Shown: positions 7,779 through 15,502 of the stretch, in pieces
Layout of the letters: each line of letters opens with the position of its first letter
Position numbering within the stretch: the stretch's first letter is position 1
Assembly: GCF_013141715.1 (NCBI RefSeq)
Contig: NZ_WHOA01000182.1
Span: forward strand, 1 to 64,000
Length of the DNA stretch: 64,000 nucleotides
DNA from: Paenibacillus phytorum
GTDB taxonomy: Bacteria; Bacillota; Bacilli; Paenibacillales; NBRC-103111
Direction of reading: 5' to 3'
The notes under the pieces: generated by a model
The model's database searches: none
Seen by the model: only the letters and a program-made list of their open reading frames with translations
What the model was told of the DNA's origin: nothing
Program-made: the position numbers and the translations under genes

Positions 7779-8135
7779 ATTAATTTAGATTTACTTAAGA
7801 AGGAATTGTTGAAACTTGAAGAAATGTTATTAAAGTCAGAAATCCGAACTTCGGAAAAAGAGCTTTCGAATTTACTTGCTGATAATTTTTTCGAATTTGG
7901 AAGTTCGGGACAAGTTTGGAGCAAAAAAGATGGACTTGGTGCAAATGGAATCGGTATTGTAAAAATGAAACTAAGTGATTTTGAAATACATCAATTGTCA
8001 GGAGAAATAGTTTTAACGACTTATCGAATATTCAACGAAGAAAAAATGCAGCATTCTTTGCGAAGTTCTATTTGGAAATTTGAAAATACAAAATGGCGGA
8101 TGATATTTCATCAGGGGACACCGCTTCCGTTGTAG
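7779..8135 (+). CDS. DUF4440/SnoaL-like (NTF2-fold) protein
   Basis: An about 118-residue protein. The signature LLKLEEMLLKSEIRTS, then LLADNFFEFGSSG, then the closing W..NTKWRMIFHQGTPL fits DUF4440-type NTF2-fold proteins, small cone-shaped domains that often bind or isomerise small ligands. The start is uncertain. Family similarity extends back to INLDLLKKELL, which would begin at ATT 7779 behind AGGTGGG; the next candidates are TTG 7806 and ATG 7824. The original ATG may have been altered when the repeat motif was joined to it. The next motif copy starts eight bases after the stop codon. Confidence 0.6.
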   Translation: MNLDLLKKELLKLEEMLLKSEIRTSEKELSNLLADNFFEFGSSGQVWSKKDGLGANGIGIVKMKLSDFEIHQLSGEIVLTTYRIFNEEKMQHSLRSSIWKFENTKWRMIFHQGTPLPL

Positions 8136-8142
8136 TATTCAG

Positions 8143-8153
8143 CTAACGGTGAA
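8143..8153 (+). repeat. 5' half of repeat motif, 5' exon of the group II intron
   Basis: CTAACGGTGAA matches the first half of the uninterrupted motif CTAACGAGGAAC at 11433. The intron interrupts the motif, and the second half resumes at 10801. Confidence 0.65.
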
Positions 8154-8864
8154 GTACGACAAGTTCTGCTATAAGCACCAGACAGTGTGAAAAGCAGGAG
8201 ATTACAGCAGTAATCTTAACTTTACGACCGAGGATGGGAACGACGGAACCATGTATCCTGAAACCGTCCCGCCAATACTCCTGCGCGCTTCATGTTTAAC
8301 AGAACATGAGGTGTGAAGTACAGGTAGATTCGACAGAACGAAGGCTAGAGCCATTTTGAGAAAAAAAAAGTGGTATGCCAACGGATATGTCGCGCGGCTG
8401 AAAAACTAGATATGGTGAGAATGCTCGCACAGAAGCGAACTGACGAACTTCCGAAGGTACAGGTCTACAGTTAGAGCATGTGGAAACGTATGTACCATCA
8501 AATGATGGGGTGAGCGGCGTAAAGTAAGACTTTCGCCTATGAAATACGCTATGCCGAACAATGGTGGCATCAATCTCACAGGCTTAGAGGAAGCACCTAA
8601 GTTCAGAATAGATAGCTAGGTTGTAAGGGACTTGGAAAACAAGGGACGTTGCAAGAAGGGCTTTTACCCGAAACGGTTGCAATAAGGCACATGCCGAAAT
8701 GAATTTATCCTTGTGAGGGCAGGGGCACTACTGATGAATCCTCTGTAATTGAGGTGGAGGAACAGCCCCAAGTCTAATTGAAAAGAACGATCATTTTCCA
8801 TACGTGAATTGCACCGATCGGGTAGGAATGTGGGGACATCGCTTCGTCAAGGAGGGATGCCACA

Positions 8865-10658
8865 GTGCAAACTTTACGAAATTGGGAGTATTACGGCATG
8901 ACGGAATCCTTTACGGACCTGTATGAAAGATCAGCAAGCAAAGAATCCTTTTCGAACCTCTATGGCATTGTCACGTCGAGGGAAAATATTCGGCTGGCTT
9001 ATCGTACGATGAAGTCCAATAAAGGATCAAAGACACCAGGAACAGATGGATTAACTATCGAAGACATCGAACAACGACCCGAATATGAATTAGTAAATGA
9101 AATCCAAAATAGACTGCAAAAGTACCGCCTCAAGAAAGTCAGACGGAAGCTCATCGAAAAAGAAAACGGTAAAATGAGACCTCTTGGCATTCCATGCATC
9201 CTCGATCGCATCATTCAACAGTGCTTCAAGCAAGTCCTTGAGCCCATAGCTGAAGCCCAATTTTACAACCATAGCTATGGTTTCAGACCCCTTCGATCGA
9301 CACACCATGCCATGGCAAGAGTTCAATTTCTCATCAATCAGGCGTCGATGCATTATGTAGTCGACATCGACATTTTGGGTTTCTTCGACAACGTCAACCA
9401 CACCTTGCTCGTGAAGCAACTTTGGAACATGGGTATCCAAGATAGAAGGGTCCTAGCATGTATTTCTAAGATGCTAAAAGCAGAAATCGAGGGGGAAGGA
9501 ATACCTTCAAAAGGGGTGCCTCAAGGGGGATTGCTGTCAACATTACTCTCGAATATTGTACTGAATGACCTCGACCACTGGGTGGCAGGTCAATGGGAAC
9601 TCTTTCCGCTAACAAAAACTTTCAAATCAAGAACTGGCGAAAGGGCTGCGAAAATACGGTCTAGTCTGAAAGAAGGCTATCTGGTGTGTTACGCCGATGA
9701 CTTCAAAATCATCTGTCGCGATTGGAAGTCAGCCCAGAGGTGGTATCATGCGGTTGTTCAGTATCTCAAAGACCGTCTGAAACTCGACGTTTCACCAGAG
9801 AAATCGCAAATCATTAATCTGCGGAAACGAGAATCAGAGTTCCTTGGGTTTACAATCCGAGCAAACAAAAAGGGGCAAAAGCGAGTAGCGCATACGGGTA
9901 TTAAATCGAGCAAAAAGCAGAAGATCAAAAGCGAAGTTAAGAAACACATTCTCAGAATGAGGACTTCGCCAACTGCTTTAAATGCTGCAGGTTTTAACAG
10001 CTTTGTTTTAGGAATTCACAATTATTTCAATCGGGCAACACATGTTAGTGTTGCGTTCTCACGTCTTGCCTACGATCTGCGAGCTTTCATGTACAATCGT
10101 CTCAAACAAATCGGGAAATACGAGCACCCTGCAAACCCGCCGCCAACTTACAGTAAATTTTACAGCTTGGGTTACAGGACTTTTAGAATAGCAAATGTTT
10201 ATCTGTATCCTCTAGCCAACGTGAAAACAAAGAATACGATGGGCTTCAGTACAGGGCTTTCGCTCTTTACCACAGAAGGCAGAGAGCAAATACACAAAAA
10301 ACTTCGGCCAGATTTACGACAGGAAATCTATTTACTAACGAATTCTAGCATCCCGAACAAAAGTGTTGAATACATGGATAATTGGATTAGTCGTTACAGC
10401 ATGAGAATGGGGAAATGCGAAATTACAGGCATGTATCTCTTCGCATCCGACGTTCACTGCCACCACTATATTCCGTCGCACTCAGGTGGAAACGACAAGT
10501 TTAATAATTTGCGCATCATCCACAAAGAGGTCTGGCAACTTATTGTTCAAACACATAAAGAGACGATTGACGTACTCAAGAATAGACTTGGTTTAACGGA
10601 ATTGATGATGAACCAGATCAACAAATACCGTAAAAAATATGCATTAGAACCAGTTTAA
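8865..10658 (+). CDS. ltrA: Group II intron-encoded protein: reverse transcriptase, maturase, HNH endonuclease
   Basis: A 597-residue protein starting at GTG 8865 behind AAGGAGGGA. RT motifs appear in order: TPGTDG (about residue 46), RPLGIP with IIQQCF (about 105-125), YGFRP, DIDILGFFDN (about 168), VPQGGLLS (about 218) and the catalytic YADD (about 275). A maturase X region follows. The C-terminus carries an HNH-type DNA endonuclease (CEITG.., HCHHYIPSHSGGND, NNLRIIH, about 517-560). The protein promotes splicing of its host intron and copies it into DNA. The frame is intact and the active-site residues are present, so the intron may still be mobile. The endonuclease domain argues against class C, whose members lack it. 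Confidence 0.93.
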   Translation: MQTLRNWEYYGMTESFTDLYERSASKESFSNLYGIVTSRENIRLAYRTMKSNKGSKTPGTDGLTIEDIEQRPEYELVNEIQNRLQKYRLKKVRRKLIEKENGKMRPLGIPCILDRIIQQCFKQVLEPIAEAQFYNHSYGFRPLRSTHHAMARVQFLINQASMHYVVDIDILGFFDNVNHTLLVKQLWNMGIQDRRVLACISKMLKAEIEGEGIPSKGVPQGGLLSTLLSNIVLNDLDHWVAGQWELFPLTKTFKSRTGERAAKIRSSLKEGYLVCYADDFKIICRDWKSAQRWYHAVVQYLKDRLKLDVSPEKSQIINLRKRESEFLGFTIRANKKGQKRVAHTGIKSSKKQKIKSEVKKHILRMRTSPTALNAAGFNSFVLGIHNYFNRATHVSVAFSRLAYDLRAFMYNRLKQIGKYEHPANPPPTYSKFYSLGYRTFRIANVYLYPLANVKTKNTMGFSTGLSLFTTEGREQIHKKLRPDLRQEIYLLTNSSIPNKSVEYMDNWISRYSMRMGKCEITGMYLFASDVHCHHYIPSHSGGNDKFNNLRIIHKEVWQLIVQTHKETIDVLKNRLGLTELMMNQINKYRKKYALEPV

Positions 10659-10717
10659 CATATCCCAAATCAACGAGTAACGAGGAACTTATGATCTAGT
10701 AAATTCAGTTAGAGGGA

Positions 10718-10751
10718 ACGCGGAGTGCTGGGAAACTAGCACGCTCCGTGT
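10718..10751 (+). ncRNA. Group II intron domain V (catalytic hairpin)
   Basis: A 34-nt hairpin with an ACGCGGAG/CTCCGTGT lower stem, a CG bulge on the 3' side, a TGCT/AGCA upper stem and a GGGAAACT loop. The same 34 bases occur at 69-102. This is the ribozyme core. Confidence 0.8.
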
Positions 10752-10800
10752 GGAGCAGGGGAAAAGCTGGAGATGACTTCAAATGCTTACCTATTGTTAC

Positions 10801-10866
10801 CTATAGTTGAGGGGCTTGCTTCGCGGCAAGCTCCTCTTTTGGTTTATTAAAGTAACGGGCAGAATA
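10801..10866 (+). repeat. Dispersed element copy 5: second half of left motif, hairpin, right motif
   Basis: CTATAGTTGA completes the motif begun at 8143. An 11-bp stem (GAGGGGCTTGC/GCAAGCTCCTC, one G-T pair) with a TTCGCG loop and a T-rich tail follows at 10809-10840. Then comes TTAAAGTAACGGGCAGAATA (10847-10866). This is a full element split by the intron. Confidence 0.7.
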
Positions 10867-10939
10867 TTGTAATAAACTGTAAAATTTTATGTTACAATAA
10901 TAAGCAGTAAAATATTCCTCTAGGAGGATAGTGGATAGC

Positions 10940-11389
10940 ATGCGATATTTAACGAGCATTTTATTGTTATTATTATTTTTAACAGGATGCGGAGCGGAGC
11001 AACTCATTCCAGAAGACAAGGAATGGAAAGTCAGTCCTTTGTTTATATCAGGAGCATATAGTATGATCGGATAAGTAGGTAAATTGGGTTTTATTTATGA
11101 TCACAGTGATGCAACAAGTTTTTATCCGAACAAAAAACAAAAATATATGTGGCACTTTTGGGGGAAATCTGAAGAATTGCAAGGTCCATTAAAAGTAACT
11201 GGTAGTAATGAAGCAGGAGAACATATAACAGTTTTTGAAGCCAAAGGAGTAGGCGGACCTAACAATGGAGCTGACGCACATATGCCATCACTAATGTCAT
11301 TACCTACACCAGGCTATTGGAGATTAGATGCATATTTTGGAGAAAAGCTTTTTGGTAGTGTTGTTGTCATAGTTAATGAAAAAAAGTAA
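10940..11389 (+). pseudogene. DUF4871-type lipoprotein gene with an in-frame nonsense codon
   Basis: ATG 10940 follows AGGAGGAT. It encodes a lipoprotein signal peptide (hydrophobic run, LTGCG lipobox, Cys 17), then PEDKEWKVSP.. and SGAYSMIG, where codon 45 is TAA (11072-11074). The same frame then continues through VGKLGFIYDHSD, KYMWHFWG and GGPNNGADAHMPS, which is the conserved core of DUF4871 lipoproteins. The family normally reads straight through here, so a single substitution or small change created the stop. A 101-residue piece could restart at TTG 11084 but would lack the export signal. The function of the family is unknown. Confidence 0.75.
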
Positions 11390-11397
11390 GGAATTAG

Positions 11398-11454
11398 AAT
11401 AGACCTCAATAATGAGGTCTATTGTTATTGCGCTAACGAGGAACGATAGTTGAA
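11398..11454 (+). repeat. Dispersed element copy 6: hairpin followed by left motif
   Basis: A perfect 11-bp stem AATAGACCTCA/TGAGGTCTATT with an ATAA loop (11398-11423), then CTAACGAGGAACGATA and GTTGAAT (11433-11454). The hairpin precedes the left motif here. The motif ends exactly where the truncated ORF begins. Confidence 0.65.
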
Positions 11455-11840
11455 TAAGAATACCACAACAGGCTACCGCTGACTGGGAAAAGGGATATGA
11501 TAATTCTATCGACGGGTCTGTAAGTTATTTAATGCCTTCTGATTTTATAGTAAAAAAACTTGGACTAGAGCAAGGTAAAGAGGGGTATTGGTTTGACAAT
11601 AATGGAAATTTGATATGTTATGACCTTGCAATGGAAGGATATAACACTGGATTATTAATAGAAAAAGAAACGTTAGAAAAATTACTTTCCGATAATCAAT
11701 TAGTATTAATTTGGGATATATATATTGAAAAAATCGCAAATCAGGAACTTCATGAATGGAGGATTGTAGCAGCAGAGCGAGGTGGCAATATAGAAACTGT
11801 GAAAATGTATGATGAAGATACTTGGAAATTAAATGATTAG
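11454..11840 (+). pseudogene. 5'-truncated ORF, C-terminal piece of an unrecognised protein
   Basis: The reading frame is open from 11454, immediately after an in-frame TGA inside the repeat motif, and protein-like sequence (ATADWEKGYDNSIDGSVSYL) precedes the first ATG at 11532. There is no start codon with a ribosome-binding site at its front. The 102-residue part from ATG 11532 (SDFIVKKLGLEQGKEGYWF, LIEKETLEKLL, HEWRIVAAERG) looks like the tail of a longer protein. This fits recombination at the repeat that removed the front of the gene. I cannot name the family. Confidence 0.5.
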
Positions 11841-11856
11841 AATTGTTATGAGTAAA

Positions 11857-11886
11857 GGCCTACATATACTATATGTGGGTCTTTTA
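11857..11886 (+). terminator. Terminator after the truncated ORF
   Basis: An 11-bp stem GGCCTACATAT/ATATGTGGGTC with two G-T pairs and an ACT loop, followed by TTTTATG. Confidence 0.65.
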
Positions 11887-11958
11887 TGCATTTACTTTGA
11901 ATAAAATTAATACTACAGGTAACAATCTCTAATAACATAGTAAAGAAGGTGGACTAGA

Positions 11959-12495
11959 ATGAAAGAAAAGAGACGAGAAGATGCTTGGGAGAAAAATCAT
12001 GATGTAACACTAGTACAAACAGTTATTAGTCATATTAAAAATGGTAGTACTCAACTTGCAGCATTTGAAGAATCAGCTTCTAGATTGAATCGCACCGCGG
12101 CTGCATGTGGATTTCGATGGAATAAAGAACTAAGATCTCAATACGAAACTGAGATAAATGATGCTAGATCGTTTAGGATGAATTTAAAACAACAAAAACA
12201 ACAAGTTCGTGTAACCTCTGCGTCCTCTCTTGAATATGGAAGTATAGCACCTAAATATGAAGAGGCTTTTAATCAAATCATAAAGATAGCAAGAGATCAA
12301 GCTCAAAAATTTGAGCAGTTAATAAACGAGAATTCGAAGTTAAAGTTGGAAATAAAGGAATTGAAAAATCAAAGAAATATCAATGACTTTGCTTCTAAAA
12401 AAACGAAAGAGGATGTTGCAGCTGAGGATCTTCAAACTTTTCTTAAAATCATGAACAGAGCGAGGAATTTAACTACTTTGAATTTGAATATATAA
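11959..12495 (+). CDS. RsfA-family (Myb-like) DNA-binding protein
   Basis: A 178-residue protein. Residues 5-65 match the RsfA/YlbO-type Myb/SANT domain: DAWEKNHDVTLVQTVISHI, GSTQLAAFEE, then LNRTAAACGFRWN. Residues about 100-150 form a coiled coil (EQLINENSKLKLEIKELKNQ). RsfA in Bacillus subtilis tunes sigma-F-dependent prespore genes, and related proteins are common in spore formers. The start has GAAGGTGG upstream. It lies alone in the accessory region, so whether it acts in sporulation here is inference. Confidence 0.8.
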   Translation: MKEKRREDAWEKNHDVTLVQTVISHIKNGSTQLAAFEESASRLNRTAAACGFRWNKELRSQYETEINDARSFRMNLKQQKQQVRVTSASSLEYGSIAPKYEEAFNQIIKIARDQAQKFEQLINENSKLKLEIKELKNQRNINDFASKKTKEDVAAEDLQTFLKIMNRARNLTTLNLNI

Positions 12496-12553
12496 GATTT
12501 GTGTATTCTCCTAAAACATGATTACTATTCAAAAAAAGTATAAGTGAAAATAG

Positions 12554-12594
12554 ATAGACTGTAATCACTTATTCGGTGATTGCAGTCTATTTTA
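12554..12594 (+). terminator. Terminator after the RsfA-like gene
   Basis: An imperfect 15-bp stem (ATAGACTG..ATCAC pairing with GTGAT..CAGTCTAT) with a TTATTC loop, then TTTAT. Confidence 0.7.
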
Positions 12595-12669
12595 TCGAAA
12601 TATGTTTATAATCTCTAATGTTTGGAAATAATTATATAATAACTGGTACTTAGTTAGGAGTGATGAAGA

Positions 12670-13158
12670 ATGTTTAATAATCTAAAATCAGAAATTGAGA
12701 ATTTTTACACTTCCCCAGCAGATTTTATGTTTGTTGATGGATATTCTGGAATTGGTAAGTCACTCTTTGCAAAGCAAATTTGTGAAGATATCAATAGAGT
12801 AACTATTGTTAGTTCAGCAGTACTAACTAACGTTCCTAGTAGTGGTAGTGAGAAAGAGTTTATCATTGCATTATTACGAAAGATGGATTTTAATCCACTA
12901 CGAAATACTACATTAGAATTGGAAAATCAGCTATTATTAACATTATCTCGATACTTGATTCTAGTGATCGATGAATCACAAAATCTATTAATATCAAATA
13001 AAATGATGCTGAACCATTTTTCATTATTGTCTCGGGTTGTGGATCAGACCAATATAAAAGTTCTATACATCGGGACTTTACCGTTACAATCTCGTATAGA
13101 ATCTCTAAATATAGCAAACATTAATAGGAGAAGTATACATTATAGTCTGATTGCTTGA
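12670..13158 (+). CDS. TniB/TnsC-like transposition ATPase, short, probably truncated
   Basis: A 162-residue AAA+ ATPase. Walker A GYSGIGKS lies at residues 24-31, Walker B LILVIDESQN at about 96-105, and a sensor-1-like IKVLYIGT at about 136-143. Closest in style are the TniB/TnsC/MuB ATPases that select target DNA for DDE transposases. Those usually run to 250-550 residues; here the Walker A is only 23 residues from the start and the protein ends soon after sensor 1. No transposase (TniA/TnsB) or resolvase is nearby. It may be a relic of the element whose end-like iterons occur at 5771-6020. A plain AAA+ regulator is the alternative. Confidence 0.5.
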   Translation: MFNNLKSEIENFYTSPADFMFVDGYSGIGKSLFAKQICEDINRVTIVSSAVLTNVPSSGSEKEFIIALLRKMDFNPLRNTTLELENQLLLTLSRYLILVIDESQNLLISNKMMLNHFSLLSRVVDQTNIKVLYIGTLPLQSRIESLNIANINRRSIHYSLIA

Positions 13159-13172
13159 TTAAATATAAATTC

Positions 13173-13219
13173 AAAAAAAGGAACACGAACCCAATTTGGG
13201 CTATCGTGTTCCTTTTTTT
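13173..13219. terminator. Strong bidirectional terminator
   Basis: A 16-bp perfect inverted repeat, AAAAAAAGGAACACGA and TCGTGTTCCTTTTTTT, with a 15-nt loop. T-runs lie on both strands. It closes the accessory region. Confidence 0.85.
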
Positions 13220-13451
13220 GTTTTAGGAAAAGAATGCACACGGAGGAATCTAATCCCAAAACAGGATTCATTCCGGTTATGCAATATGATGAATGATTAT
13301 ACATATTTATATTTGCGGATAGTCTCACCAATTATGAAAATTACCGCATCCTTAAGATGTCGAGAAGGAATAGATTATCACTAATTATGAAAACGCAGCT
13401 TGATATATCAACGTTTTTGACATCAAAATTCTCAATAAATATGACACCACA

Positions 13452-13856
13452 CAGCGGGATGATTGGCCTGCTGTTCTCTCCGGTGGTCAAAGGCAGAGAG
13501 TAGCCTTGGCAAGAGCGTTGGCTGGTAATCCACGATTATTGCTTTTAGATGAACCGTTAGGTGCTTTGGATGCTTTAACTCGGATTGAAATGCAGCAGCT
13601 TATTGAGCAGCTATGGTTGGAGAAGCAATTCACGGTCCTGTTGGTCACACATGATGTTAGTGAAGCTGTAGCTTTAGCTGACAGGGTCATCATTATCGAA
13701 GATGGGAAAATAGGTCTGGATTTAAAAATCTCACTTTCTCGACCTAGAGAGCATGATAGTGGATTCGCTTATTATGAGAAGATCATTTTGGATAGGCTTC
13801 TTGTGAAGCAATCGTATGAGCAGGTAAGAATTGCAGCAGATGCATTCTCGATTTAA
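13452..13856 (+). pseudogene. ssuB: 3' fragment of a sulfonate-type ABC transporter ATPase gene
   Basis: The frame begins abruptly with RDDWPAVLSGGQRQRVALARAL, the ABC signature region, and runs through LLLLDEPLGALD (Walker B and D-loop) and TVLLVTHDVSEAV (switch His) to a normal C-terminus ending in YEKIILDRLL. The Walker A half (about 120 residues) is absent, and the upstream sequence to 13220 has no coding character. The best match in style is SsuB/TauB, which powers sulfonate import. The following genes fit that role. The permease SsuC is also missing, so a deletion probably removed ssuC and the front of ssuB. Translation from TTG 13506 is possible but the product could not bind ATP. Confidence 0.75.
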
Positions 13857-13891
13857 CGAATAGAAGAGCGAAAATAAAGGAGGACATAGGA

Positions 13892-15502
13892 ATGACTCAA
13901 TATGATTTGCAGCTCCAAGCGGATGTACTAATTATTGGTGGGGGACCTTCTGGCGCATGGGCAGCCATCACAGCGGCGAAAGAAGGAGCGAAAGTCATTC
14001 TGGTCGATAAAGGATATTGCGGAACGAGCGGTGCTACGGCACCATCTGGCACAGGCTTATGGTACGTGAATCCCAATGCGGATGAGCGTGAAGAAGCTAT
14101 GAAGAGTAGAGAAGCGCTTGGCGGTTACTTAGCTGATCGCGGTTGGATGAAGAAAGTCCTAGACCAAACGTATACCAATACGAATCAAATTGCTGCTTGG
14201 GGATATCCATTCCCGCTCGACGAAACAGGCACTTCGCACCGGAAGAGCTTGCAAGGGCCTGAATACATGAAGCTGATGCGCAAGCAAGTGCAGAAAGCGG
14301 GAGTTCGCATCCTGGACCACAGTCCAGCGCTTGAACTGCTAGCTGATGAGCATGGTGTTGCAGGGGCAACTGGGGTGAACAACCAAACGAAAGATACATG
14401 GCGTGTGGATGCGACCTCAGTCGTGATTGCAAAGGGCGGATGTGCTTTCCTTAGTAAGGCTCTGGGGACGAATGTCTTGACAGGTGATGGGTACTTGCTC
14501 GCGGCTGAAGCGGGAGCTAACTTATCGGGAATGGAATTCTCCACCGCTTATTCATTAGCGCCGGCCTTTTCTCCCGTAACGAAGTCTGCCTTCTACACAT
14601 GGGCAACATTTTATTATGAAGATGGCAGCGTAATAGAAGGCGCTGGCTCGCAAAAGGGGCGTTCAGTGATTGCTCGAACGCTGCTGACGCAGCAAGTTTT
14701 CGCTAGAATCGATAAGGCTGATGATATCGTCAAAAAAGCGATGCGTCAGGCGCAGCCTAACTTTTTTCTATCGTTTGATCGCCTGGGCATTGATCCTTTC
14801 ACACAAAAGTTTCCTGTCACTTTGCGGTTTGAAGGCACTGTAAGGGGAACTGGCGGTATCCATATCATTGACGAAACGTGTGCGACGGAAGTGCCTGGTC
14901 TTTATGCAGCAGGAGATGCAGCGACAAGAGAGTTAATCTGCGGTGGATTTACCGGCGGTGGAAGTCACAACGCAGCTTGGGCTATGTCCTCAGGGTATTT
15001 CTCTGGTGAGGCATCGGCTAAATATGCGCTGAAACTGGGCGCTGGAGCTTCAAATAGGAAAGCAAAAGGATTGTCTGAGGCAACTGGTGTACCTAAGCAA
15101 GCAACGACAAGATCCGACGCTCCTGATACGCAAGAAATTATCAAAGTGGTTCAAGCTGAAGTATTCCCGTATGATCGCAATTGGTTTCGCACAGGAGAAG
15201 GCTTACAAGATTCGCTGGGGCGCTTGAATCATCTCTGGCATGAGCTGAAGCAAGGCATTCAAGCTAGTGATGGGAATGTTGTTCGTGTTCGTGAAGCAGC
15301 TGCTATGACGGCAACAGCTAGATGGATGTACACCAGTGGTTTGGAACGAAAGGAAACACGTGGTATGCATCGCCGGGAGGATTTCCCGCGAGTTGATCAA
15401 GACCAGCAATATCGCATCATTAGTGGTGGTTTGGATACAACATGGGCAAAGCCTTTGATTGACCCATCCTTTTCAATCGTCAAAAAGGAGGCTGTTGTGT
15501 AA
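13892..15502 (+). CDS. FAD-dependent oxidoreductase, fumarate/APS-reductase flavoprotein type
   Basis: A 536-residue cytoplasmic flavoprotein starting 14 bases after AGGAGGAC. The N-terminal dinucleotide fold is clear (VLIIGGGPSGAWAAI, residues 11-25, ending with D at the strand-2 tip). A C-terminal FAD contact GLYAAGDAATRELICGGFTGG at about 336-356 is typical of the succinate dehydrogenase/fumarate reductase and adenylylsulfate reductase family. The gene overlaps the ferredoxin gene by one base (TAATG), implying coupled translation and a two-subunit enzyme. This pair is known beside sulfonate/sulfur transporters in Bacillota and is thought to process an imported sulfur compound. The substrate is not known. 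Confidence 0.8.
   Translation: MTQYDLQLQADVLIIGGGPSGAWAAITAAKEGAKVILVDKGYCGTSGATAPSGTGLWYVNPNADEREEAMKSREALGGYLADRGWMKKVLDQTYTNTNQIAAWGYPFPLDETGTSHRKSLQGPEYMKLMRKQVQKAGVRILDHSPALELLADEHGVAGATGVNNQTKDTWRVDATSVVIAKGGCAFLSKALGTNVLTGDGYLLAAEAGANLSGMEFSTAYSLAPAFSPVTKSAFYTWATFYYEDGSVIEGAGSQKGRSVIARTLLTQQVFARIDKADDIVKKAMRQAQPNFFLSFDRLGIDPFTQKFPVTLRFEGTVRGTGGIHIIDETCATEVPGLYAAGDAATRELICGGFTGGGSHNAAWAMSSGYFSGEASAKYALKLGAGASNRKAKGLSEATGVPKQATTRSDAPDTQEIIKVVQAEVFPYDRNWFRTGEGLQDSLGRLNHLWHELKQGIQASDGNVVRVREAAAMTATARWMYTSGLERKETRGMHRREDFPRVDQDQQYRIISGGLDTTWAKPLIDPSFSIVKKEAVV

Larger units (their letters stand above)
8154..10800 (+). mobile_element. Complete group II intron with reverse transcriptase ORF
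   Basis: The ends are set by comparing the interrupted motif with intact copies. The 5' exon ends CTAACGGTGAA, the intron starts GTACGACAAG (close to the usual GTGYG start) and ends CTATTGTTAC, and the 3' exon starts CTATAGTTGA. That gives 2,647 bp. About 710 bases of non-coding RNA domains I-III precede the ORF, which sits in domain IV. Domain V (34 nt, 10718-10751) shows the 2-nt bulge and 8-bp basal stem, and domain VI follows. An alternative 5' end, GTGTGAAA at 8185, has the canonical start but would leave the exon motif unexplained. The related copy at 1-151 lies in the same orientation. Confidence 0.85.

Noticed and set aside
11072..11074. Programmed readthrough or recoding of the DUF4871 gene
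   Set aside because: The stop is TAA, no SECIS-like or stimulatory element is seen, and a nonsense mutation is simpler.
4284..11454. The repeated motif as integron attC sites
   Set aside because: GTTGAAC and GTTGAAT fit the GTTRRRY core in some copies, but most copies do not have the inverse RYYYAAC partner at the right place, and no integron integrase is visible.
13857..13891. Riboswitch before the sulfur genes
   Set aside because: The gap is only 35 bases and the upstream leader was lost in the deletion; no SAM or T-box features were seen.
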